Shown here: positions 33,605 through 41,349 of the stretch, in pieces
Layout of the letters: every line of letters starts with the position of its first letter
Position numbering within the stretch: the stretch's first letter is position 1
Assembly (NCBI RefSeq): GCF_024612015.1
Contig: NZ_CP102512.1
Coordinates: forward strand, 5,518,001 to 5,582,000
From: Streptomyces sp. CA-210063
Lineage (GTDB): Bacteria; Actinomycetota; Actinomycetes; Streptomycetales; Streptomycetaceae
Length of the DNA: 64,000 nt
Reading direction: 5' to 3'
The notes under the pieces: model-generated
Told to the model about the DNA's origin: nothing
The model's database searches: none
The model's input: only the letters and a program-made list of their open reading frames with translations
Made by a program: the position numbers and the translations under genes

Positions 33605-35080
33605 ATGGCCGAGGACGAGAAGAACCCTGCCCGCGAGATCATCGCCGACTACGCGCAGGCGCACTTCCGCTACTTCCGCACCGCCGACGGAACCGTGTAC
33701 GCGCAGCGCAACGGCCACCCCGTGGCCCGGCCGATGCGCTCCCAGGGCACGACGGGCAGTCATCGCCAAGAACTCATCGTCGGCATGTACAGGGACGGGG
33801 TCGGCGTGTTCAACGGGACCGCGCTCAAGGAGGCATTGGACTTGATCGAAGCGCTCGCGCTGTACGAGGACACGCATGCCGTGAACATCCGCGTGGCGCC
33901 CGGGTTCGACGGGGCGACGTGGCTCGACCTGGGCCGCGACGACGGGCAGTCCGTCCGCATCCACCCCACCGGATGGGACATCCTCACCCCCGACCCCCGC
34001 GAAGTCTGCTGGCGGCGCACCCAGCTCACAGGGGAACTGCCCCTGCCCGTCAAGGACACCGACGGCAAGGGCATCGACCTGCTGATGCGGCTGTGCAACT
34101 TTGCCAACGCCGAGACCGAATGCCTGGCCATCGCCTGGCTCATCGGCTGCCTCGGACCCTCCGTGCCGGTCCCCGCGCCGTTCCTCACCGGCCCGCAGGG
34201 CGCGGGCAAGTCCACCGGCGGGCGAATGCTCGTGCGGATCATTGAGGGCATGAGCGGCGACCTTCGGCGGGCCCCGAAGGATGAGGAGAACCTGATCGCA
34301 GCGGTGGCGGCCGGATGGGTCACCGCCCTGGACAACCTCTCCCACATGACCCCGGACCTGTCCGACGCCATGTGCTGCATCGTCACCGGAGCCGAGAGCG
34401 TCAAGCGGGCCCTGTTCACCGACGGGGACGTCTTCCGCGTCGGCTACCGCCGCCCCCTGCTGCTCACCGGTATCGACGTGGGCGTCATCCGCCCCGACCT
34501 CGCCGAACGGCTCCTGCCCCTGCGGTTGGAGCGGCCCCGCGTGCGGCGGACCGAGGCGGAGCTTTGGGCGGAGTACGCGGAGGTGCTGCCCGTCGTTCTC
34601 GGGTCTCTTCTGGACCTGACGGTCAAGGTCCGTGCGGTGGAGGCGGAGACGCCCACCGATCTGCGGATGGCGGACTTCGCGCACCTGTGCGCGCAGCTCG
34701 ACGCGGCCACCGGTCTCGGAGCTCTTAGCGCCTACCGGGCCAGCCTGGACGACCTCAACGACGACGTCATCGAGGGTGACCTCCTCGCGCAGACCGTCCT
34801 TCGGCATGCCGAGACCATCGAGCCGGGCGGGGCGCAGCGGATGACGTCCACGGAGTGGCTGCACTGCCTCAGTCGCCTCTACAGCGGCGAGGACTTGCGT
34901 GCCCTGCCCAAGGGGTGGCCGACCACCGGGAAAGTCCTCTCCGACCGGCTCAAGCGCCTCCAGCCCACCCTTGCCGCTCGCGGTCTGCTCATCGACACGG
35001 GCCGCACCAGCGAGGGCCGCTACCTCGAAATGACCCGCCCGACCGCCCCGCCCCCACACGAGCAGCAACGGGTGGTCTGA
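33605..35080 (+). CDS. AAA-type replicative ATPase/helicase paired with prim-pol
   Basis: 491 residues from ATG 33605. Walker A is GPQGAGKST at about 197, Walker B-like WVTALDNLSHM at about 238, and a sensor/arginine stretch is at YRRPLLLTGIDVG. The ATPase is flanked by an N-terminal domain of about 190 residues and a C-terminal HTH-like tail. The arrangement recalls D5/phage-type helicases used with prim-pol in plasmids. With the prim-pol it should replicate the excised circle. The array at 35258 is the likely origin. Confidence 0.75.
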   Translation: MAEDEKNPAREIIADYAQAHFRYFRTADGTVYAQRNGHPVARPMRSQGTTGSHRQELIVGMYRDGVGVFNGTALKEALDLIEALALYEDTHAVNIRVAPGFDGATWLDLGRDDGQSVRIHPTGWDILTPDPREVCWRRTQLTGELPLPVKDTDGKGIDLLMRLCNFANAETECLAIAWLIGCLGPSVPVPAPFLTGPQGAGKSTGGRMLVRIIEGMSGDLRRAPKDEENLIAAVAAGWVTALDNLSHMTPDLSDAMCCIVTGAESVKRALFTDGDVFRVGYRRPLLLTGIDVGVIRPDLAERLLPLRLERPRVRRTEAELWAEYAEVLPVVLGSLLDLTVKVRAVEAETPTDLRMADFAHLCAQLDAATGLGALSAYRASLDDLNDDVIEGDLLAQTVLRHAETIEPGGAQRMTSTEWLHCLSRLYSGEDLRALPKGWPTTGKVLSDRLKRLQPTLAARGLLIDTGRTSEGRYLEMTRPTAPPPHEQQRVV

Positions 35081-35105
35081 CCCGCGACCATCGCCCGCAC
35101 GGACA

Positions 35106-35145
35106 AGCAAGAGGAGCACCACCGCCCACGCGTGCTCCTCTTGCT
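35106..35145 (+). terminator. terminator of the replication operon
   Basis: Stem AGCAAGAGGAGCAC / GTGCTCCTCTTGCT, 12-nt loop, 25 bp after the ATPase stop. Confidence 0.8.
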
Positions 35146-35257
35146 GTTCGGCGCGTGCGCCGCTCAAAGGTCGTGCCGCGTGCGGCTCCTTCTTCACGTT
35201 GTGAGGCGCACCGAACGACAACAGACACCCCCTTTTTTTGTCCTAAGAGGGAAGCGC

Positions 35258-35463
35258 TGCGTCATCTGCGTCATGCAGGCGGAGAAACGGCCCCTGGCCT
35301 GCGGCAACAGGCATGACGCAGACGGCGGTGTCTGCGTCATCCTGCGTCATCTGCGTCATGCGATGACGCAGCCCATGACGCTGCGATGACGCACCCCCTT
35401 ACCGCCGCGTCACGCAAAACGGCAGGTCAGAAGCGCGAGTGACGCTGATGACGCAATGACGCA
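35258..35463. repeat. ten-copy TGCGTCAT array, candidate replication origin or operator
   Basis: TGCGTCAT at 35258, 35267, 35333, 35343 and 35352; ATGACGCA at 35313, 35363, 35386, 35448 and 35456; several one-base variants besides. It fills the only long gap between the rep module and xis. An iteron origin or a repressor array for xis-int are both possible. Confidence 0.7.
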
Positions 35464-35559
35464 GAAATCCAAGCCTCGGACAGGCGCGCCCCCGAAACAA
35501 CTCCTCTGCCTCAGCAAGTCCGCTAACCCCGCTGCGATGCGACGAAGGAGAGCTACCAC

Positions 35560-35805
35560 ATGGACACGGCCCAACTCGCCGACTCCATCGATCCCACCCT
35601 CGCCCTGCTCACCGTCGAAGAGGCCGCCCGACGTCTCCGCATCGGCCGGACCACGTGCTTCGCGCTTGTCGGCTCCGGAGAGCTGGAGTCCATCACCGTC
35701 GGCCACCTCCGACGGGTCCCCGTCGACGCCATCCCCGAGTTCGTCACCCGCCTCCGCAAGAAGCAGAACCGCACCGCCACCGTCACCGCCGTCCAGGCCG
35801 CCTGA
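35560..35805 (+). CDS. xis: excisionase (Xis), helix-turn-helix
   Basis: 81 residues, MerR/excisionase-type winged helix: LLTVEEAARRLRIGRTTCFALVGSGELESI then VPVDAIPEFV. GAAGGAGAG sits 8 nt before ATG 35560. Xis proteins bend DNA at att sites and steer the integrase to excision. It precedes int by 9 bp, the usual order in AICEs. Probably repressed through the array just upstream. Confidence 0.85.
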   Translation: MDTAQLADSIDPTLALLTVEEAARRLRIGRTTCFALVGSGELESITVGHLRRVPVDAIPEFVTRLRKKQNRTATVTAVQAA

Positions 35806-35814
35806 GGAGTACGC

Positions 35815-37071
35815 ATGGCAGAAGAGAAGAAGCGCACCCGCCAGCCCAACGGCCGATCCTCCATCTACCTGGGCAACGATGGGAAGTGGCACGGACGAGT
35901 GACCGTCGGCGTACGCGATGACGGCAGCCCCGACCGGCGCCACGTCGAACGCAAGACGCGCGCCGAAGTGACAGCGGCCGTCCGTGAACTGGAGAAGCAG
36001 CGCGAGGCCAAGACCCTGGCCAAGCCGGGCAAGGCGTGGACCGTCACGACGTGGCTGACCCATTGGGTCGAGACGATCGCGCCCCTCGCGGTGAACGAGA
36101 ACACCATGGTCGGCTACGGCGTCGCCGTCCGGAAGCACCTGATCCCCGCGCTCGGCTCACACCGGCTGGACAAGCTGAGGCCGGAACACATCGAGCGCTT
36201 CTACGGAAACATGATGATCGACGGCCGTAAGGCCGGAACAATCCACCAGATTCACCGCACCTTCCGCACCGCACTGAACGAGGCGGTACGCCGTGGCCAC
36301 CTGGGGCGGAACCCCGTCCAACTCGCCAAGGCCCCCAGCGTCCGGGAAGAGGAAGTCGAGCCCTACACCGTCGACGAGGTACAGCGGCTCTTGCGGGCCG
36401 CCGACGACCGCCGGAACTCCGCACGCTGGGCCGTGGCGCTCGCGCTCGGTCTGCGGCAGGGGGAGGCACTGGGCCTCAAGTGGTCTGACGTAGACCTGGA
36501 ACGGGGCGTCATGATGGTCCGGCGTAGTCGCCGCCGGCCACGCTACGCCCATGGGTGCGGAGACACCTGCGGCAGGAAGGCTGGCTACTGCCCGCAGCGT
36601 AAGCGGACGAACCCCGAGACGGCCGACACGAAGTCCCGTGCGGGACGGCGCGCGGTCGGTCTACCCGCACAGCTCGTCGATCTGCTCCGGGTACATCAGT
36701 CCAAGCAGACCGCCGAACGCGCGGCGGCTGGAGACGACTGGACGGATGAGGGGTGGCTGTTTGCGACGCCGACCGGGCAGGGCACATCCCCCCGAACAGA
36801 CTACGACGACTGGAAGGACCTCCTCAGTGACGCGAAGGTGCGAGACGGACGACTCCACGACGCCCGGCACACCGCCGCCACGGTTCTGCTGATTCTCGGA
36901 GTCTCTGAGCGGGCTGTCATGGGGCTCATGGGATGGTCCACTACGGCCATGGCCGCGCGGTACCAACACATGGTGGACTCCGTCCGGAACGACGTCGCCC
37001 GGCGGGTTGATGGGCTGATCTGGGCTCCTGAGCCAGAGCACACCGGCGAAGACGCGTCCTCGACAGAGTGA
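35815..37071 (+). CDS. int: tyrosine recombinase integrase
   Basis: 418 residues. An N-terminal arm-binding domain (YLGNDGKWHGRVTVG), a SAM-like core-binding domain (about 70-165), and a catalytic domain with Arg214 (GLRQGEAL), His348-x-x-Arg351-His352 (LHDARHTA) and Tyr383 (RYQHM). A Cys/His insert (CGDTCGRKAGYC) lies within the catalytic domain, as in several Streptomyces integrases. It recombines attP with the 55-bp tRNA-Ser core. GAGGAG precedes ATG 35815. It lies 1.26 kb from attR, more than the usual few hundred bases. Confidence 0.93.
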   Translation: MAEEKKRTRQPNGRSSIYLGNDGKWHGRVTVGVRDDGSPDRRHVERKTRAEVTAAVRELEKQREAKTLAKPGKAWTVTTWLTHWVETIAPLAVNENTMVGYGVAVRKHLIPALGSHRLDKLRPEHIERFYGNMMIDGRKAGTIHQIHRTFRTALNEAVRRGHLGRNPVQLAKAPSVREEEVEPYTVDEVQRLLRAADDRRNSARWAVALALGLRQGEALGLKWSDVDLERGVMMVRRSRRRPRYAHGCGDTCGRKAGYCPQRKRTNPETADTKSRAGRRAVGLPAQLVDLLRVHQSKQTAERAAAGDDWTDEGWLFATPTGQGTSPRTDYDDWKDLLSDAKVRDGRLHDARHTAATVLLILGVSERAVMGLMGWSTTAMAARYQHMVDSVRNDVARRVDGLIWAPEPEHTGEDASSTE

Positions 37072-37090
37072 GCATGCAGGCTTGAAGCCT

Positions 37091-37385
37091 GCGGCGTTGC
37101 TGCGGAGGTAGGCAGGTGGAGCCTGCTCTGTCTGGTGCTGAGCCTGCGGCGTTGCTGCGGAGGTAGGCAGGTGGAGCCTGCTCTGTCTGGTGCTGAGCCT
37201 GCGGCGTTGCTGCGGAGGTAGGCAGGTGGAGCCTGCTCTGTCTGGTGCTGAGCCTGCGGCGTTGCTGCGGAGGTAGGCAGGTGGAGCCTGCTCTGTCTGG
37301 TGCTGAGCCTGCGGCGTTGCTGCGGAGGTAGGCAGGTGGAGCCTGCTCTGTCTGGTGCTGAGCCTGCGGCGTTGCTGCGGAGGTA
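37091..37385. repeat. 55-bp tandem repeat, five units plus 20-bp partial
   Basis: Units start at 37091, 37146, 37201, 37256 and 37311; the sixth (37366) keeps 20 bp. The units are identical. Each can form a small hairpin (GCAGG-TGGAG-CCTGC). No spacers, so not CRISPR. Confidence 0.9.
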
Positions 37386-37390
37386 AGCAG

Positions 37391-37790
37391 GGAGTAATGC
37401 TGGCTTGCTACCGGTTCTCGCAGGTCAGCCCAGCGAAGCGATTGGGGGCCTCAAGTGGAAACGTCTCCCGGCAAGCAACTTTGTGAGCCCTTCCTCCCTC
37501 GCAAGGGAGGAAGGGCCGCTACGCTGACGGTGCAAACCTCGTGTCACCCGCCAAGGCACTGATTGCAACGATCTCTGGAGAGCAACCAGAGAAAACCCAA
37601 ACAGAGGAACACCCGACAGACCAGCTCTGGACCCGCCACCAAGCTGGTACCTGACTTACTCAGACGCTGTTCCCCCAAAGACGGAGGCCGCAGCGCCATT
37701 CGGCGTGCGGCCTCCGGTGCGTCGTACCAGGACGCACTAATCCCTGCTTCTAGGCAGGGAGACTGCTAACGCAGTCATACCGGGAGGGCC
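37391..37790 (+). ncRNA. candidate structured RNA downstream of the integrase
   Basis: About 400 bases without a credible ORF but with ordered hairpins: CCTTCCTCCCT-CGCA-AGGGAGGAAGG (about 37487-37512, perfect 11 bp), GGAGGCCGCA...TGCGGCCTCC with inner CGCC-ATTC-GGCG (about 37683-37716), CCCTGC...GCAGGG and GACTGC-TAAC-GCAGTC (about 37742-37775). Single-stranded A-rich pieces lie between. Lower GC than the surroundings. It could be a regulatory RNA, an RNA of the HEARO/omegaRNA kind without its ORF, or decayed DNA. Strand is assumed from the integrase. Confidence 0.35.
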
Positions 37791-37806
37791 TGAGCTGAGG
37801 TTGTGG

Positions 37807-38073
37807 TCACTCGCTGTTGTTCCACCAGTCGCGCATAGTGCGCCACAGGTTGAGCGCGAATGAGCCCGCAGCCCAGTTCAGGCCCTTCTTCTCCTTCGCC
37901 GTCTCGGTCTCCCGAGTCGGTTCCGGCTTCTCCTTCGCCGTCTCGGTCTCCCGAGTCGGTTCCGGCTTCCCTTTCGCCGTCTCGGTCTCCCGAGTCGGTT
38001 CCGGCTTCCCCTTCGCCGTCTCGGTCTCCCGAGTCGGTTCGGAGGGGGGATGTTCGCACTTGTTGCCTTCCAT
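37807..38073 (-). CDS. 88-residue charged-repeat protein with Trp-rich end
   Basis: ATG 38073 has AGAGGAG at 5 nt, a strong SD. After a short start (MEGNKCEHPPSEP) come four 13-residue units of the type TRETETAKGKPEP (about 14-63), encoded by a 39-bp tandem repeat, and then an amphipathic, aromatic tail (GLNWAAGSFALNLWRTMRDW). The tail could insert in a membrane or contact a partner. Function is unknown. It is the last gene before attR and is read toward the integrase, apart from the other operons. Unit number is probably variable. Confidence 0.6.
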   Translation of the reverse strand: MEGNKCEHPPSEPTRETETAKGKPEPTRETETAKGKPEPTRETETAKEKPEPTRETETAKEKKGLNWAAGSFALNLWRTMRDWWNNSE

Positions 38074-38255
38074 GAGTCTCCTCTAGATCGAAGCCCGACT
38101 GTCGGGCATGGGACGTGATCTGAGGGACTGGTTGGCGTGACGTACGGCCACCCGGACGAAGCCTATGGGTCCCGCCGATCGGGCGTGGGCGGTTCGCCAA
38201 ACAAGGTCGAGAGACGAGGCGGAAGGGGTTTCATCGGGGTTCCACTCGGAGCAAC

Positions 38256-38275
38256 TGAGACGGAAACTGAGACGG
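38256..38275. promoter_or_regulatory. integrase arm-type sites, right end
   Basis: TGAGACGG at 38256 and 38268, the same 20-base block as at 24612. It lies 58 bp from the right core. Confidence 0.55.
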
Positions 38276-38281
38276 AAACCG

Positions 38282-38316
38282 AAGGGGCGCCCGGTTCGAT
38301 GAACCGGGCGCCCCTT
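38282..38316 (-). terminator. element-borne terminator for tRNA-Ser(CGA)
   Basis: Perfect 16-bp stem AAGGGGCGCCCGGTTC / GAACCGGGCGCCCCTT with loop GAT, 18 bp after the tRNA 3' end. It replaces the host terminator pushed to 24418. Confidence 0.8.
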
Positions 38317-38332
38317 CTACCTGCGGTAGCGG

Positions 38333-38387
38333 AGGGATTTGAACCCTCGGTGACTTGCGCCACACTCGCTTTCGAGGCGAGCTCCTT
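38333..38387. repeat. attR (55-bp core within the intact tRNA-Ser gene)
   Basis: Perfect direct repeat of 24451-24505, from the tRNA discriminator to the anticodon loop. Confidence 0.93.
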
Positions 38388-38418
38388 CGGCCGCTCGGAC
38401 ACGCTACCGAGAGAGACC
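38334..38418 (-). tRNA. tRNA-Ser(CGA), integration site of the element
   Basis: 85 nt. Acceptor GGTAGCG/CGCTACC; anticodon stem CTCGC/GCGAG with loop CTCGAAA gives CGA, decoding UCG. Long variable arm; T arm GAGGGTTCAAATCCCTC. The gene is restored by the identical core the element carries. Confidence 0.95.
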
Positions 38419-38486
38419 TTACAACAAGGTGGGGCGTGCTTTGAAATCGGTATCGGGCCCGGTACGGGGGTGGTGTCGACGGGGCG

Positions 38487-38984
38487 TCAACGGGTGCGGA
38501 AGAAGTCGGTGAGGAGGCGGGCGCACTCGTCGGCGAGTACGCCCTCGACGACCTCGGGACGGTGGTTGAGCCGGCGGTCGCGTACGACGTCCCAGAGGGA
38601 GCCGGTGGCGCCGGCCTTCTCGTCGCGGGCGCCGTAGACGAGCCGGTCGACCCGGGACTGCACGAGTGCGCCCGCGCACATCGTGCAGGGTTCGAGGGTG
38701 ACGACGAGCGTGCAGCCGGTCAGCCGCCATGCGCCGAGTTCCGCTGCGGCCCGGCGGACGGCGAGCACCTCCGCGTGGGCGGTCGGGTCGCCGGTCGCCT
38801 CGCGCTCGTTGTGACCGGTGGCCAGAACGGTCGTGCCGTCCGGGGACAGGACGACCGCACCGACCGGTACGTCACCGCCCTCGGCGGCCCGCCCTGCCTC
38901 GGCCAGGGCGAGCCGCATCGCGGCCCGCCAGCGGTCGCGTACCGGATCGGGGCCCGGTGCCTCTGGGTCGGTTGCTTCGGTCAC
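38487..38984 (-). CDS. tadA: tRNA-specific adenosine-34 deaminase TadA
   Basis: 165 residues. Zinc deaminase motifs: HAEVLAVRRAA (HAE with catalytic Glu) and PCTMCAG (PCxxC). VPVGAVV and YGARDEKAGATGS are TadA-like. It converts A34 to inosine in tRNA-Arg(ACG), encoded at 4789 in this window, so that one tRNA reads CGU, CGC and CGA. It has a slightly long N-terminal extension (TEATDPEAPGPDPVRD). The associated protein gene lies 22 bp upstream in the same direction. Confidence 0.9.
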   Translation of the reverse strand: MTEATDPEAPGPDPVRDRWRAAMRLALAEAGRAAEGGDVPVGAVVLSPDGTTVLATGHNEREATGDPTAHAEVLAVRRAAAELGAWRLTGCTLVVTLEPCTMCAGALVQSRVDRLVYGARDEKAGATGSLWDVVRDRRLNHRPEVVEGVLADECARLLTDFFRTR

Positions 38985-39006
38985 TCCGGGAACGTAGCGG
39001 ATGGTC

Positions 39007-39543
39007 CTAGCGGACCGTCTCCAGGACCTCGGACGCTCCGAGGGCCTCGGCGATCGAGTTGAGGGCGTCGTCGGCGTCGAGGGCGCGCAGCTCCTTCTCG
39101 CTCACCCCCAGGTCGTCGAGGATCTCGCTGTCGCCGACCGGGCTGTGCGGCACGGCCTCGGCGGCCGGGGCGGCGTCGTCATCGTCGTCGGCTCCGTCGG
39201 TCTCACCGTCCTCCGTGCCGTCGAGGTCGAGGGCGTCCAGGTCGGGGTCGTCGTCGCCGGGCTCCCTTCCGAGCAGTTCGTCGGTGAGCAGGATCTCGCC
39301 GTAGCTGCTGCGGGCAGCGGCGGCGGCATCGGACACGTAGATACGAGGGTCTTCCTCGCCATCGATGCGGACGACGCCGAACCACGCGTCCTCCTGCTCG
39401 ATGAGCACCAGCACCGTGTCGTCGTCGGGCGAGGCTTCACGGGCCAGGTCGGCCAGATCCGACAGGGTTTCCACATCGTCGAGCTCTGTGTCGCTCGCTT
39501 CCCACCCGTCTTCGGTGCGCGCGAGCAGTGCGGCGAAGTACAC
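39007..39543 (-). CDS. tRNA adenosine deaminase-associated protein
   Basis: 178 residues from GTG 39543 (GGGAGAG five nt upstream); an ATG seven codons earlier is less well placed. VYFAALLARTEDGWEASDTE and DDTVLVLIEQEDAWFGVVRI form a conserved N-terminal alpha/beta domain. The C-terminal half is a long acidic stretch (PGDDDPDLDALDLDG, DGADDDDDAAP). Always next to tadA in actinobacteria as I recall; the role is not established. It could be a chaperone or specificity factor for TadA. Confidence 0.75.
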   Translation of the reverse strand: MYFAALLARTEDGWEASDTELDDVETLSDLADLAREASPDDDTVLVLIEQEDAWFGVVRIDGEEDPRIYVSDAAAAARSSYGEILLTDELLGREPGDDDPDLDALDLDGTEDGETDGADDDDDAAPAAEAVPHSPVGDSEILDDLGVSEKELRALDADDALNSIAEALGASEVLETVR

Positions 39544-39920
39544 CGTGACTCTCCCACTGGTCATAGGTGTGCCGGTTGGGGGTCCCCCCGGCGGAGGCTG
39601 TGGGTGGGGAGGCTTGCGGTCCGAGCCCCACCCACTCGGAATCGTGGCAGAAACAGAGCGCCCAGGGGACGTCTTCGGCTCCCTGTGTCCGGCTCTTTTG
39701 ATCGCCGGTTGGTCCGCCGTTCACCTGCGCACCTGTTGCCGCCACCAGCGGATCGTACGCGGAGTTCCTGGCCGCATCCGCACGGCCACCCCGTGAACGG
39801 CCCACGCGTACCCCGGGAGACGGGGTGGGGGGTCCTTTGGGCGGAGTGGGGAGGGGGGAAGGCCCTGGAAGCCAAGGGGTGGGTGGGGGCCCAGGGTGGC
39901 GGGGTGCTGTCCGGCCGAGG
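39544..39920. other. intergenic region upstream of the tadA pair
   Basis: 377 bases. GGGGGTCCCCCCGGCGGAGG at 39580 resembles a dispersed hairpin. No frame has convincing codon bias; contains the promoter of the tadA pair. Confidence 0.4.
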
Positions 39921-40442
39921 TCACCAGCGGAAGGTGCGCATGCGCATGGCGTGGCGGAGCCGGGCGGCCTTGGCGCGTCGCGGCTGGACCCGGTCGCGTA
40001 GCTCGCGCGCTTCGGTCAGCTCCCGCAGGAACTGCGCCCGCCGCCGCCGACGAGCGGCGTCGTTCTCCCCCTGGAGCTCCTGTGCCTCACTGGCTGTCTG
40101 AGCCCGGCTGGTTGTGGGTGCTGCCCCGCCGGTTGTGCGTGTGGCCTTCCCGGGCGTGCGTGTCGCCTTCCCTGTCGTGCGTGCCGCCCGGTCAGGCGTC
40201 TGCGCGGGCCGTGCGCCTTTCCCCGCCGTCCCACCGGTCGTCTGTGCCGCCCGGTCAGACGTATGCGCCGTCCTGCCGGTCGTCTGTGTCGTGCCGTCGT
40301 TCGTCGGCCGTGTCGTTCCGTCGACCATGCGCCCCCGCTCGGCCCGCTGCCGCTGGTCGGCAGCATGCTCCTGATCGGTCCGCCTGTCGTCCCCCCTGCC
40401 GCTGTCACGCTGTCGCGGGGAACCGTCGTCCACGTCTGCCAT
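39921..40442 (-). CDS. disordered Thr/Gly/Ala-rich protein with conserved basic C-terminus
   Basis: 173 residues from ATG 40442; the frame continues to an ATG at 40523 but that part lacks GC3 bias. The middle is made of repeated TTGRTAHTSDRAAQTTG-like units. The last 45 residues (RAQFLRELTEARELRDRVQP then KAARLRHAMRMRTFRW) are helical, basic and look conserved. No family recognised. It is divergent from upp. Confidence 0.6.
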   Translation of the reverse strand: MADVDDGSPRQRDSGRGDDRRTDQEHAADQRQRAERGRMVDGTTRPTNDGTTQTTGRTAHTSDRAAQTTGGTAGKGARPAQTPDRAARTTGKATRTPGKATRTTGGAAPTTSRAQTASEAQELQGENDAARRRRRAQFLRELTEARELRDRVQPRRAKAARLRHAMRMRTFRW

Positions 40443-40627
40443 GGGCTCACCACCGTCCGGCGTCGGCTCGGCAGTCCGTCTACGTTCATCCCACTTTCCC
40501 TCCGGCGGGGGGATTGATGCCATCGGAAGGGTGATCGGGAGGGTGAAGCGGGTGGCGGGGCGGGGAGGGGGCGGGGAGGGGGCGGGGACGGGCGCTGGGC
40601 GTTGTGGCCCCAGTTACTGTTGTGGAC

Positions 40628-41263
40628 ATGCGTCTCCATGTCGTCGACCACCCCCTGGTCGCTCACAAGCTCACCACGCTGCGCGACCGGCGCACCGACT
40701 CCCCGACCTTCCGTCGTCTCGCCGACGAACTGGTCACCCTGCTCGCCTACGAGGCCACGCGGGACGTGCGCACGGAGCAGGTCGACATCACGACGCCGGT
40801 CGCCTCGACCACGGGCGTCAAGCTCTCCCACCCGCGCCCGCTCGTCGTGCCGATCCTGCGGGCCGGCCTCGGCATGCTGGACGGCATGGTCCGGCTCCTG
40901 CCGACCGCCGAGGTGGGTTTCCTGGGCATGATCCGCAACGAGGAGACGCTCCAGGCCTCCACGTACGCCACGCGCATGCCCGAGGACCTCTCCGGGCGTC
41001 AGGTGTACGTCCTCGACCCGATGCTCGCCACCGGCGGCACCCTGGTCGCCGCGATCCGTGAGCTGATCGCCCGTGGCGCGGACGACGTGACCGCCGTGGT
41101 GCTGCTCGCCGCCCCCGAGGGCGTCGAGATCATGGAGCGCGAGCTGGCGGGCGCGCCGGTGACGGTCGTGACCGCCGCCATCGACGAGCGCCTCAACGAG
41201 CACGGCTACATCGTGCCGGGCCTGGGAGACGCGGGCGACCGGCTGTACGGCTCCGCCGAGTAG
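40628..41263 (+). CDS. upp: uracil phosphoribosyltransferase
   Basis: 211 residues. [20 protein letters not shown], the substrate loop [13 protein letters not shown] and the PRPP loop [12 protein letters not shown], and the C-terminal uracil-binding stretch [20 protein letters not shown] are all present. It makes UMP from uracil and PRPP in pyrimidine salvage. Start chosen at ATG 40628 by homology of the first residues. It is part of the conserved tadA-upp neighbourhood. Confidence 0.95.
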   Translation: MRLHVVDHPLVAHKLTTLRDRRTDSPTFRRLADELVTLLAYEATRDVRTEQVDITTPVASTTGVKLSHPRPLVVPILRAGLGMLDGMVRLLPTAEVGFLGMIRNEETLQASTYATRMPEDLSGRQVYVLDPMLATGGTLVAAIRELIARGADDVTAVVLLAAPEGVEIMERELAGAPVTVVTAAIDERLNEHGYIVPGLGDAGDRLYGSAE

Positions 41264-41294
41264 CTCCGTACGGTTTCGTACGGGGGCTCTTCAC

Positions 41295-41349
41295 GGGCTC
41301 GGTTCAGCGGGTCTTCGTGTCAGGGGGCTCGGTTCAGCAGGTCTTCGTG
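41295..41349. repeat. 30-bp duplication of the 3' end of the LytR_C gene
   Basis: GGGCTCGGTTCAGCGGGTCTTCGTG at 41295 repeats at 41325 with one change. The second copy holds the TGA and last four codons of the minus-strand gene. Confidence 0.85.

Larger units (their letters stand above)
24451..38387. mobile_element. 13.9-kb actinomycete integrative and conjugative element in tRNA-Ser(CGA)
   Basis: Bounded by a perfect 55-bp direct repeat, with the full tRNA only at the right end. Carries tyrosine integrase and excisionase, prim-pol/ATPase replication, a single FtsK/TraB-type DNA translocase and spread genes, with no relaxase or type IV secretion genes. This is the pSAM2/AICE pattern with a prim-pol instead of RepSA. 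Genes look intact, so excision may still occur. Confidence 0.93.

Noticed and set aside
37091..37385. CRISPR array
   Set aside because: The 55-bp units are directly adjacent with no spacers, and there are no cas genes.
37563..37769. 68-codon frame after the integrase
   Set aside because: It starts with TTG without SD, has mixed codon use and overlaps the strong hairpins of the structured segment.
37817..38086. plus-strand frame with VSVSRVGSGF repeats
   Set aside because: It is the antisense reading of the 39-bp repeats; the minus-strand gene has the strong SD and start.
24471..38400. prophage
   Set aside because: There are no capsid, tail, terminase or lysis genes; the gene set is that of a conjugative element.
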